A DNA stretch of 22,308 bases from Nemertoderma westbladi (lineage: Eukaryota; Xenacoelomorpha; Nemertodermatida; Nemertodermatidae), in the NCBI GenBank assembly GCA_032718475.1, contig JAUCBJ010007913.1, positions 1 through 22,308 on the forward strand. Reading direction: 5' to 3'. This document shows positions 1 through 8,173 of the stretch, piece by piece. The notes below the pieces were generated by a model, which ran no database searches, was not told where the DNA came from, and worked only from the letters and a program-made list of their open reading frames with translations. Both the position numbers and the translations under genes were made by a program. Numbering within the stretch: the first letter of the stretch is position 1; each line of letters opens with the position of its first letter.

Positions 1-1514
1 ATAGCTATGCTTTCTATAATTTAGCCTACTAATGTTCTTATAAAAAGGCAGAAAACATTTCGCTATCTCAACACGGTCTTAAAACACTGATAATAAAGTC
101 CTAAAATCATAACAAAATCATAACAAAAAGTCCCGTGACTTTAGCTCTCTTATTTTCCAAGAATCCCGTTCAACACATGTAATCAGCAGTGAGACAGGAT
201 AATTTCAGTTCAGTAGCTCGGGATTGGTCGAAATCAGAACTACTCAACACAGGGCTATGGGTAACTGGGGCAACCTTCCCAAGCCGGCTGGCCAATCGAA
301 CAGCTCAGATCCCTCCTAAAGGATTCCAACGCCTTGGAGGGGGGAACTGGTTAGCAAAGAAAACAAATCAGTCATATCCCAGAAAAACCTTTACAGTAGG
401 TTTCAGAGTATTTTAGCGTATGGGGGAAAAACTGGGTTGCGGGGCGAAGGGCCAGTTACATCCCACAGAAGCTTTTACAATAATACACCAAAACAATACT
501 AAATGTACAGGCCAATACAACAATATCTCGTTTTTAACGGCGTTGAGTAATTTTGGACAATTTTGGAATAAAGTAAATTTATTTAATTTAATTTAATTTT
601 TTTAATTTTATAAATTTGTATTTGTACGTAATTTGTATTTAAAGTAAATTTGTATTATTGATATCTTGTGCATTCGTTAGTTTAGAAAATAATAATAGAT
701 ACCGGATGATTGACTTCAGAAGTGAATATCAGAACCAAATAAATGCGGGACAGGTTGTTTCGTTCACTTAGTATTCTAGGAAGTCGCCTTGACCGATTAA
801 TATTAAATGTTTGATCTATCCTTCATTTCCCGATGAAAATAATAAATAAAACACAACCGGAGAGACGAAGTCAATAAGCCATTGCAATAAATCCACCATG
901 AATTACATTTACCAAGCCTTCCATTTCCTAATCTCAGAATTTACAGGGCATTTCAATTGTAATGCATCGAACAGCTATCCTTCTCCCATTATAAAACTCC
1001 TGCAGAGTGGTTTTCTTATCGACTGTATATTTGATCTCCGACCAATGGTCAGGCACCGAGGCCGATAAGTGACAAGCTGACCGTTGGTGTGCTGCTCCCG
1101 CCCTCACCTTTATGGGGTAGGGGGAGGGGGATAGCGGATATAGGCTAGTTATAGCAGCTCCACGTTACCTGTGTGTCATAATTCGTTTTGTAAATTATAT
1201 TTCATTGTTAAGAATAACTAGCTAGGCATCGGTTCAGCGTAAAAATAAACGGGTATAGTCAAATGAGTCCACAGGCACTGCGACCTGGTTATTTCTTTCT
1301 GGTAATTCACATGGTACTTACTTTGGAAGGTCAAGTGGGACTGAGTGCTGAACAAGTTCACTTTATTTAATGTTCTGCCCGGTTATCTAAATCGAAAACA
1401 GGTGAAATAAATATAATTTCGTATATCTTTCGATAGACTACAGTATATGATTTCTTCTTAGTTTATAATTAGACATCGGTGCTACTGTCTTTTGGGCACA
1501 CCCCCCTCACATTT
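1..1514. other. Unassigned AT-rich non-coding DNA
   Basis: I find no gene here. A 75-codon open frame at 189-416 (+) starts with GTG, has no recognisable domain and lacks clear splice sites. Around 545-660 there is low-complexity T/A DNA made of TTTAA words. A short G-rich stretch lies at about 1115-1133. The segment near 1494-1516 (GCACACCCCCCTCACATT) recurs in diverged form near 2645-2662. Confidence 0.6.
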
Positions 1515-1900
1515 TTTATACTAGGTAGTTTTTGTTACTTTTTTTTAATGTTCTAGAACATCTATTCATTTAATATAAAAATTTTGTTCTAGAACAAATA
1601 TTTTTTGTTCTACTGTAGAACAAAAAAACACAAAACTAGCTAATTTGTTAATTATGTTAATTTTTATTGTATGTTATCTTTGTATTAGGCCTACATATTT
1701 AATAAAAATCACTAGCTACAATGAAAATTTGTACAGTATTTGTTAGTAATTGTTTTTAACACTAATAAAAAAAACACCACAAAATTTTTTTTTAATGTTC
1801 TAGAACAAAAAATATTTGTTATAGAACATTACTTTTTAAAAAAATGAATAGATGATTTTTAAAAAAAGTAAGAAAAACTAATTTTGATAACAACAAATAA
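1515..1900. mobile_element. Palindromic MITE-like repeat, TTCTAGAA family, copy 1
   Basis: The left part (about 1518-1615) and the reverse complement of the right part (about 1790-1892) match. Both carry a TAGTTTTT-then-TACTTTTTTT block, an ATCTATTCATTT block and a TGTTCTAGAACA-type palindrome. There is no reading frame of note, which fits a non-autonomous fold-back MITE. Related pieces occur at 3580-3700, 7160-7410 and 19300-19560; the last is in reverse orientation and shares CTAGCTAATTTGTTAAT and TTATCTTTGTAT with 1635-1690. The exact ends and target-site duplication are unclear, so the boundaries are approximate. Confidence 0.6.
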
Positions 1901-2049
1901 AAACGAATTACAGTAATTAATTTTGTTTTCTCAACGAAATTCAGATATTGTTACATATTTTGAATCCTTTCAACGCAAGCTTACTAATGATATGAATCAA
2001 TTACGACTAATGTGAAGAATGGCCACGATACGCACGACACGCAAAAGAC

Positions 2050-2270
2050 ACTTTTTTTTAAAACGCCTATAAAAAAATTTAAAGGCAAAATCGAAAATTC
2101 CGGCTTCATGGGGTCATCGACGGTGAGTGGAACTGGTTATGTTTCAAATTTTAAGCAATATTATAAAGATTTATAGAAAAATCTGGGGGGGGGGGGGTGG
2201 GGGGGGGAGGGGGGTTCCGTGTCATCAGAAAATAGCATTATATTAGGTTCATGGTGTATATAGTAATAGA
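2050..2270. repeat. Diverged direct repeat, copy A
   Basis: This segment aligns in the same orientation with 2440-2575. Both have TTTAAAACGC, an AAATTTAA-GGCA block, a TTCATG block followed by GTCATCGACGGTGA, and TCAGAAAAT near the end. Copy A is longer because it contains the poly-G tract at 2185-2214. No coding sequence is supported. Confidence 0.6.
2185..2214 (+). repeat. Poly-G tract (13 G, T, 9 G, A, 6 G)
   Basis: Thirty bases, all G except one T and one A. By composition it could form a G-quadruplex, and it is also a likely place for assembly length error. It lies inside copy A of the direct repeat and is absent from copy B. Confidence 0.9.
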
Positions 2271-2439
2271 ACCGTTATTACTGTATGTACAATGTACTGT
2301 ATATATAGCTACTCATGAGATAAATAACACATTCCAGAATAATTGTGTATTTATTAAATTTATAATAAATGGCATACCACGAAAGATAATTCTTGCAATT
2401 TTGAACGTGAAATTGGGGTGTGATTTCATAAGAAACATT

Positions 2440-2575
2440 TAATTTATTTAAAACGCTTTTAAACAAATTTAAGGCAGAATAGAAAGGTTTCATGTTGTCA
2501 TCGACGGTGATTTCCCTGTCCGTCAGAAAATGACAACTATATTGCCGTTCGATGTGTATTAAGGTAACTGTTAAA
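2440..2575. repeat. Diverged direct repeat, copy B
   Basis: The second copy of the repeat at 2050-2270, sharing GTCATCGACGGTGA and the flanking blocks but lacking the G tract. A 103-codon open frame on the minus strand (2278-2589) crosses it, but it is AT-driven and has no recognisable domain. Confidence 0.55.
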
Positions 2576-2764
2576 AAAAATTTATACATACATTTTCGTT
2601 AAAACTCTGTGAAGCTAAAGAGCTGTTACAAAGAGTATCCTTGAGCACACCCACTCACATTGTAATATAAGTCATGAATCATAAAATAAATAATAAAAAT
2701 TCTAGTAATACTTACAAAGAATTTAATCATGTTGTTACCCGTGCGTTAATCATGCGTTAACCGA

Positions 2765-3245
2765 GGTGGCTAACAACGTAGCCATAGAGCCAATGCTGCA
2801 GCGCTTGACAGGCGAGTCGTTGCGGCACCGGACCACGTCTACCGACCAACAGGCCAGGCTCGACGTTTCAGTCTGCGGTTTTTGGGGAAACCGGTACGAG
2901 AAAGTCTTCCTGGACTGCTGGATGTATCCGTGTTCAACCCCTTATCGGAAACGAACGCGGCGATGTCGTTGGAAGCAGCACACTCGCACCACGAGGCACG
3001 CAAACGCCTCAAGTACAAAGACCGGATTCGCGAGGTAGAACTGGCGACATTTGTGCCCCTCATTGTTTCTGCATTCGGTGGGATGGCTACAGCAATGCGC
3101 CAGTTTGTGAAACGGCTGGCATACAAGCTGTCGGACCACCGTGAAATCCGGTACTCCGACTGTGTTTCCTGGATCCGGAGACAAATTAGTTTTGCGCTTC
3201 TGCGGTCCAGTATGATGTGTCTTCGCGGGGCGCATCCAAGCGGCC
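2765..3245 (+). pseudogene. Non-LTR retrotransposon fragment: RLE C-terminal domain, copy 1
   Basis: A 3'-end fragment of a non-LTR retrotransposon polyprotein that keeps only the region after the RT. It reads NNVAIEPMLQRLTGE, then ARLDVSVCGFWGN with an Asp codon at 2862, then FLD with Asp at 2913. This D-then-D spacing, followed by a conserved K/R-rich helix (RKRLKYKDRIREVE) and VPLIVSAFGG, fits the PD-(D/E)XK restriction-like endonuclease region of RLE-type elements. An apparent 8-bp duplication at about 2914-2922 shifts the frame, so the second half continues in another frame and ends near SFALLRSSMMCLRGAHPS. The same module occurs at 6326-6740. No RT remains upstream, so this copy is 5'-truncated and dead. 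AT-rich TGTATTGTAAATG words downstream (3440-3510) may be its 3' end. Confidence 0.75.
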
Positions 3246-3535
3246 AGTTCACCACGCTATATTGGACACCTCCATACAGCCATACGGCTGGCGAACGCGG
3301 ACACGGACTGCGGGGTTGCTGGGTAGTTCAGTTACCACTGACAGACTGCTGCGACGGAAAGGATTAATAAATAATACTAAAAATAGTAAATTTCATTGAT
3401 TTTGTGTTACTGTATTTTTGTATGTTTGAATTTCCCCCGTAAATGCTAAATGTATTGTGTATTGTAAATGTATAAATATGTATTGTATAAATGTATTGTA
3501 TTTATATTATTATTGGCAAAATAAACGAAAGAGGG
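3246..3535. other. Probable 3' tail of the RLE element plus AT-rich spacer
   Basis: The first about 120 bases continue the decayed end of the retrotransposon, with no clean stop assigned. From 3440 to 3515 the sequence is built of imperfect repeats of ATGTATTGTA. No gene is seen. Confidence 0.45.
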
Positions 3536-3546
3536 TTAAAAAAAAC

Positions 3547-3690
3547 TGGCACTACTACAGTATGTGTACCCATGACCGGGATTTTTTTGTAGTAGCTAGT
3601 TTTTGCTACTTTCTTTTTTTTAATGTTCTATTTCATATTAGCTATAGTTTTGCAAAAAAAATGTTCTAGAACAAATCTTTTTTGTTCTAG
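3547..3690 (+). repeat. Left long terminal inverted repeat of the composite
   Basis: Inverted partner of 7275-7410. The outer 31 bases are nearly identical; the inner part is diverged and contains short indels. It includes the TTCTAGAA palindrome typical of this repeat family. Confidence 0.7.
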
Positions 3691-3934
3691 AACATTTAAA
3701 AAAAAAATTATAATTCCTAATAATACACCTTAAAATGCTAATCTGTTGCCTTTAAATACTTCAAAATATTATTCTAGAATGTTTTTTAATGTTTACAGCA
3801 GTAGGTTCACTTTAACTGTTTTCATTAAATAAAATGCCACGTCACGAAAACAAAAAGTGCTCTAAAGATCCAAATATTATTGAGATTTCCAAAGAATAGT
3901 ATAAAAGAAAAGTATATAATTTTGAAAAAACATT

Positions 3935-4060
3935 TTTTTTTTAATAATAGCTAACTTGGAAAATCACTAGCTAGCCTTATAAATTGTATTTTCTAAAAAA
4001 AAAATTTGAATGTTTATAGATAAATAAACTATTAATAATTACACATAAAATTGATAAAAT
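3935..4060 (+). repeat. Flanking direct repeat, left copy
   Basis: It aligns in the same orientation with 7150-7260: AATAATAGCTAA, TTGGAAAATCACTAGCTAGCC, AATGTTTATAGAT and TTACACATAA. One copy lies just left and one just right of the retroelement, so the pair could be a long target-site duplication or two halves of one interrupted MITE. Divergence of roughly one base in five suggests an old event. Confidence 0.6.
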
Positions 4061-4317
4061 AACACCGATATTTTTCACCTCAGGCTAGCGGGACCGGTAC
4101 TGCGGTAGGCAGATAGGCCCACCGTTAGCTATTGTTATAATACTATTGACATACTGTATGCCGAGCAATAAGACGAGTGAATCAGAATGAAAAAGAACCC
4201 GCAGTTAATCAGAGAGCATTCTAAACACCGACCAGCCAGCTTCATCAGATATTACTTACAACTTCAAGGGAGTGGCTCTTTCCGTGGCCGATGTAAATTC
4301 GCTCCATCAATGCGTGT

Positions 4318-4735
4318 CTCCAGTCTCTCACAAAAGATAAGAACAATGTTCGTGTGCTCAGCTCCCACTTCTATAGCCGACTCGTCTATCCGACCGGAGG
4401 ATATAAAGCTATTGAAAGATGGACAAGCAAATTCAACATCTTTAACCTCGACACAGTCATCTTCCCCGTTAATGTGGAGAATGTTCATTGAGTATTGGTC
4501 GTCATTCACACAAAGATGGGCCTCATTCAACATATAGACTCACTCGGAAACTATGCGAACACATTCAAACCAATAACCGAGGAGATAATTCGTTGGCTAA
4601 CTATGGAGGCCGAGCGCAGGTGTATCCCACTTAAAAAGTTTACTACTGAGCCACCACTAAGTCGATGTCAATTCAACTCCTACCAGTGGAGCATACGTGT
4701 GTCGTTTTGCCAAGGCGGTAATTGAGGGTGGGTCA
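4318..4735 (+). pseudogene. Ulp1/C48-like cysteine protease domain, inactivated
   Basis: In one frame the sequence reads VRVLSSHFYSRL, GYKAIERWTSKFNIF, VIFPVNVENVH and then a stop. The pattern of a GYxAIxRWT helix, a hydrophobic strand and N-V-H-W is typical of SUMO/Ulp1-type (peptidase C48) proteases. The catalytic His codon is at 4486-4488. The next codon is TGA (4489-4491) where the family has Trp (TGG). The frame then continues to the catalytic Asp in HIDSLGNYA (Asp codon 4537). At the expected Gln/Cys site (about 4681-4691) a small deletion removes the Cys codon and shifts the frame into GAYVCRFAKAVIEGG. The protease is therefore dead by at least two lesions. Its cellular target is unknown; such domains occur in several retroelement and DNA transposon families. 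Confidence 0.7.
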
Positions 4736-5779
4736 CTAACAGAGGTTGCTGACCCAGATGCCCAGGCATACAGGGAGTTTCAACTCAACGAAATTGAGTC
4801 CACAGCCACCATCACTCAAGCAGTCCTTTACCCCTCCACCAACGCTCAACAGGAAACCACAGTTTCAACAACATTCAGCTACAATCCAGACGTCGAGGAC
4901 TCCCACCCCAGCGAAGCTACGGACCCTGGGACTAACACGGATACCCGTAGCCATCCAGCTAAGTCTGAGTGCCTGGTCTGCCGAGATTCGATCCCAGTGA
5001 GTATAACAGGTCTCCTACGAAAACATGGCCGTCCAACAACATGTGGCGGTTCGGGGAAACCCTGGGCCCACTCAAGCCCTTCTAAATCTACAACAGATCC
5101 TTTACCCTCCACTCAAGTCCCAACCACACAACCGCCAGACTCAACTGCCCACCATTTGTCGGCCGACGACCCAGCTCAACAACCCATGCCTTCGAATTCA
5201 GACACCACTGATTTTGGTAGGAACTGGTTAACCAGCAGACAGACCACAGACCTGGATCCCGATGGCTTGATGATGAAAGCATATGGAGCCAACCTAGTTG
5301 GTAAGGGCGAGCTTCCCGACGAACTGTTTCATCAATGGCGGTGTGCCACACAACTGCGTGGGGGCAAGTATGGTCTACCTGGTGGGGCTGTTGGTCGCGA
5401 CATAGTTGAACTACTTGCTTCCGAGGCAACAGCCCTTGTCAGGGGCCTTCAGCACAATGAGGCAGATGCGCGCTCTGAACGGATTCTCTTGGCAGATTCC
5501 CTACTCCTCCACCGTGATCACAGAGTGTCAGACATCCGTCGGTTGCTAACCCGCAGTGCTCAACAGTGGCGATCTGGACAGATCGAGGCGCTTCTTCAAG
5601 AAGCTGAGAGATGCTCTGCGAAGTTCCCTATGAACCAGTGCTCTAGTCGACGACCTCCAGGGGACGAGAGGAAACACACAATTCGTGTATTTACCAGACT
5701 GATGTTGGAGGGGAAAGTCCGGAGCGCGGTGAGGTGGGTCACGGGCCGTGAAACTGGTGGAGTTCTGAGACCCCAATAG
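4736..5779 (+). pseudogene. Retroelement mid-region: C2HC zinc finger and linker before RT
   Basis: An open stretch rich in Ser, Thr, Pro and Gln (low complexity) surrounds a zinc-finger-like motif, ECLVC at 4967-4981, RKHG with His at 5023, and TTCGGSGKP with Cys at 5042: spacing C-x2-C-x14-H-x5-C. It probably binds nucleic acid, as in other RLE-type elements. Downstream lies a conserved linker (LRGGKYGLPGG, RSERILLADSLLLHRDH, then FTRLMLEGKVRSAVRW) that precedes the RT in this family. The frame ends in TAG at 5777-5779, and homology continues in another frame from about 5790. Confidence 0.65.
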
Positions 5780-5789
5780 CGCCATCAAT

Positions 5790-6325
5790 ACGCCAGGAGA
5801 TACGACAACAGTATTTGATGTCATTGGCAGCAAGCACCCGCAAGCCGTCCCTCCACAGGAAGGCTCCCTCCTCAATGCAGAGGAAGAACCTCCCATCAGG
5901 GTTGAGGTAGATGTGACAGCCAGCCATATAGAAGCAACTGCACTACGGCTCCGTGGAGGAGCAGAACCTGCTAGCTCGGACTCAACGACGATGCGACTAT
6001 CTCCTGTGGTATGGAGGTCATAGCGAACGGTTACGCAAAGCCATAGCGGGACTAGCCTGTGAGATGGCCAGCAGGGTTATCCCATGGGAGATTTTACGCG
6101 ACCTCCTGTCTTCCAGACTGATCGCTCTGGACAAGTGCCCTGGAGTTCGACCCATCGGTATCGGGGAATGTCTCCAACGAATCCTTGCTAAGTCCATGGC
6201 CATAGCCACTGGGGATGACGTTACTGATACCTATGGTGCGGAACAGCTCTCTGCTGGTACATCGGCAGGAGTGGAAGCAGCGATCCACACGATGTCCGGG
6301 ATCTTCAATGAACACAGCGATGGTA
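5790..6325 (+). pseudogene. RT N-terminal part, truncated before the catalytic core
   Basis: The first piece (5790 to about 5990) is in one frame: DTTTVFDVIGSKHP, then VDVTASHIEATALRLRGG. It shifts frame into YGGHSERLRKAIAGLACEM, SSRLIALDKCPGVRPIGIGE and AEQLSAGTSAGVEAAIHTM. PGVRPIGIGE is the finger-region RPIG motif of this RT group. After FNEHSDG the usual block with the first catalytic Asp (LLVDAxNAF type) is absent, as are the QGDPL and YxDD blocks. The RT therefore cannot be active. I infer an internal deletion of roughly a kilobase. Confidence 0.7.
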
Positions 6326-6760
6326 AACGAGCGAGGCGCCGCGGATGTAACAGCTGGTCTTCGGTGTGATGTAGGGGTTCGGGGTGTTTTCAACCCACAG
6401 ACTCAGGCGTTGATTGATATTAGGTTGGTTAACCTTGACGCCAAGTCATACGTGGGTCGCACCTCGATGTCAGTCCTCGAGTCCGCCGAAGACCAGAAGA
6501 TCAGGCTGTAGGCCAGGGCGGCTTGGGCTCGTTGGGCGGACTTTGCTCCTTTCGTTGCGTCCTGTGATGGAGTGGTGGCGCCCCACGCAGATAAGATTCT
6601 GCGGATAATCGCTCACCGACTCCATCGTTCCTGGCAGCGCCCCTACAGCACAGTCATGGGGTGGGTCCGTCGTCGGGTCCAATTCGCAATTCTTCGAGGA
6701 GCTTCCCACTGCATCCGAGGCTCTAGAATGAAGTGGCGAAGCGGACTTGGTCTTGAGGAC
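6326..6760 (+). pseudogene. RLE C-terminal domain, copy 2
   Basis: One frame runs ADVTAGLRCDVGVRGVFNP (Asp codon 6368), ALIDIRLVNLDAKSYVG (Asp codon 6416) and a TAG stop at 6509-6511. It resumes in the same frame with ARAAWARWADFAPFVASCDG, RPYSTVMGWVRRRVQFAILRG and HCIRGSR. This is the same module as 2765-3245, and the two copies are clearly diverged from each other. The two aspartates fit the core of a PD-(D/E)XK nuclease. The region between the second Asp and AARAAWARW appears shorter than in copy 1. Confidence 0.65.
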
Positions 6761-6790
6761 GGCGCAGGACTTCCGGTACCCCCATATAGA

Positions 6791-7100
6791 TATGTAGGTT
6801 TTCATAAATGTTTTTGGACTCCCTACAGTGCATCATTTATTTTTATTTTTAGCATATCTGCTGAAATTAAAATTAATCTTTTGACATACAAACTGTTCGG
6901 CATTGTCATTTAATTAATTGTCATGTCATTTATTTTCAGTTAATTTCAGTTAAAACATTCATAATCATCGTTGAAAAAAAGAATAGTAGGTCTTTTATAT
7001 TAGGATCATTACTGGGTAAAATATTATTTCCTGCAAGAAAGGTTTCATTAGTATTAGGGTTATCTATTACGGTACTATTAATATTAACTCCATCAAACGT
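6791..7100. other. AT-rich segment between retroelement and flanking repeat
   Basis: Probably 3' untranslated retroelement sequence plus older repeat DNA. I see no open frame with recognisable content and no clear poly-A tail. Confidence 0.4.
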
Positions 7101-7149
7101 AAAAATTAATTACACATAATTACTTATTTTTTGAGAAATTTTTTTATTA

Positions 7150-7260
7150 AATTTTTTAAAAATAATAGCTAATTTGGAAAATCACTAGCTAGCCTGATAA
7201 TATGTATTTTTTAATGTTTATAGATAGATAAACAATTTATTACACATAATAATACATTTT
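7150..7260 (+). repeat. Flanking direct repeat, right copy
   Basis: The right partner of 3935-4060, in the same orientation and directly followed by the right inverted repeat of the composite. This placement is what an interrupted MITE would give. Confidence 0.6.
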
Positions 7261-7274
7261 TAATAATTTTTTTT

Positions 7275-7410
7275 ATATAACAATGTTCTAGAACATAATA
7301 TTTTTACCTAACAATAGCTAACATGAAATACAATAGTTCGAAAAAAAGTAGCAAAAACTAGTTATAGTAAAAAAAATATGGTCATGGGTAAACATACTGT
7401 AGTAGTGCCA
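7275..7410 (-). repeat. Right long terminal inverted repeat of the composite
   Basis: Reverse complement of 3547-3690, with the outermost 31 bases nearly identical. It contains ATGTTCTAGAACAT near its inner end. Confidence 0.7.
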
Positions 7411-7421
7411 TGTCAACTTAA

Positions 7422-7840
7422 CAGCGTTCTGGTTAATTACTCGTAACGCTGCAAAGTACTACTTTGCAACGTTGAGGCCTATGGGAGGGAACGCTGCAAA
7501 GTAATCAATAACCTGGAAACAACTTAAATTTCAATAATTATTTATTTATTTATTTATTACATAATTAATACTGTGTACCTGTTAATACATTTCACTTATA
7601 TTCGATATAGTACATGATTAAAATGTATAAATGGGTATCCATAAAATCTTTTCTTCACATACCGAACGGTGATAAGTTGACATAATGTATCAAAATTACA
7701 TACATCATTGCTTGCAAAGATCACCTTTTCAGCGTTAAAGACCCTTGTTTATTGATGTAAACCTCCCTCCCTCGCTGCGCTCGCTCGGTACATAATTAAA
7801 CTCGGTTCATAACGCTGCAAAGTGCTACTTTGCACAAACA
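7422..7840. repeat. Repeat region with AACGCTGCAAAGTA palindromes
   Basis: The word AACGCTGCAAAGT occurs at 7445, 7490 and 7811, and CAGCGTT occurs at 7422 and 7728. The copy at 7445-7473 is a near-perfect palindrome (arms AACGCTGCAAAGTA and TACTTTGCAACGTT), and the one at 7811-7835 is similar. This suggests a small MITE with palindromic ends. A GC-rich palindromic word, CGCTGCGCTCGCTCGG, lies at about 7773-7788, and a TTTA tetranucleotide run at about 7541-7558. No gene is seen. Confidence 0.45.
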
Positions 7841-7992
7841 CAATGTAAATAGTTATTATATTTGAGTTATTTAAAAATACAATATTGTGTTCATACTTCA
7901 TATCTAAACTTATATTGACGACATTAAACTTATGATATCCTGCAAATGTTTAAAAATGATTACAAACATATTCGAGATACAATTCTATATGT

Positions 7993-8167
7993 ATGAATTC
8001 GGTTATGGGTTGCGGAGCTGCTAAATCATCCATCGTGCCTCATGGGAAGCCAAATCCTGAAACGAGATTCCGACCACTGCCACAGTCTCGACTCGACTTG
8101 TCCAGCACATCAGATGCATCTACAAAAATATCCACAGATACATGTGCTAACATGGATGATACGGTAG
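7993..8167 (+). CDS. Probable first coding exon of an MGC-type acylated protein
   Basis: I do not recognise the gene. The likely start is the ATG at 8005: it has G at -3 and +4, and gives MGCGAAKSS, a good N-myristoylation (Gly2, Ser/Lys nearby) and palmitoylation (Cys3) signal for membrane anchoring. An in-frame ATG at 7993 would bury this signal and has a poor context, so I prefer 8005. The peptide (KPNPETRFRPLPQSRLD, then a Ser/Thr-rich run to CANMDDT) looks disordered. The exon can end at 8167 (AG|GTGAGA, a strong donor) or 8163 (ACG|GTAGGT). A short frame from the ATG at 7989 overlaps the start and could act as an upstream ORF. The next exon is not found in the window. The gene would lie inside, or just upstream of, the GPCR locus on the same strand. 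A chance ORF cannot be excluded. Confidence 0.45.
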
Positions 8168-8173
8168 GTGAGA

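Larger units (their letters stand above)
4190..6790 (+). mobile_element. Decayed RLE-type non-LTR retrotransposon with Ulp1-like protease
   Basis: The domains appear in order: a Ulp1/C48-like cysteine protease (about 4318-4735), a C2HC zinc finger (4970-5044), a helical linker ending in RVFTRLMLEGKVRSAVRW (to about 5760), the N-terminal part of an RT with ALDKCPGVRPIGIGE (about 6127-6170), and an RLE-like C-terminus (6326-6740). Protease, zinc finger, RT and RLE together are the layout reported for NeSL-type non-LTR elements; the exact clade here is not settled. The reading frame changes at least four times and has internal stops. The RT palm with its YxDD box is missing: the frame jumps from FNEHSDG (6321) to the RLE module. 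5' and 3' ends are not defined; a GC-richer patch at 4080-4130 may belong to the 5' UTR. Confidence 0.7.
3536..7421. mobile_element. TTAA-flanked composite element with long inverted repeats
   Basis: The outer ends are inverted copies. 3547-3577 (TGGCACTACTACAGTATG...) matches the reverse complement of 7380-7410 with one difference in 31 bases. Similarity continues inward over about 140 bp (3547-3690 against 7275-7410), including ACTAGTTTTTGCTACTTT, ATTTCAT(A/G)TTAGCTAT and a TGTTCTAGAACA palindrome. A TTAA lies at 3536-3539 and another at 7418-7421, each 8 bases outside the matching GGCAC core. That pattern fits a TTAA target duplication as made by piggyBac- or Kolobok-type transposases. No transposase is visible. 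The interior is a decayed retroelement (4190-6790). I infer a non-autonomous DNA transposon later split by the retroelement. Two independent MITEs in opposite orientation remain an alternative. Confidence 0.5.

Noticed and set aside
189-416. 75-codon open frame
   Set aside because: Starts with GTG, shows no domain, and no splice signals or neighbours support it.
2278-2589. 103-codon minus-strand frame
   Set aside because: It crosses a diverged non-coding repeat and has no recognisable domain.
4264-4533. 89-codon minus-strand frame
   Set aside because: It is the antisense of the Ulp1-like protease region on the plus strand.
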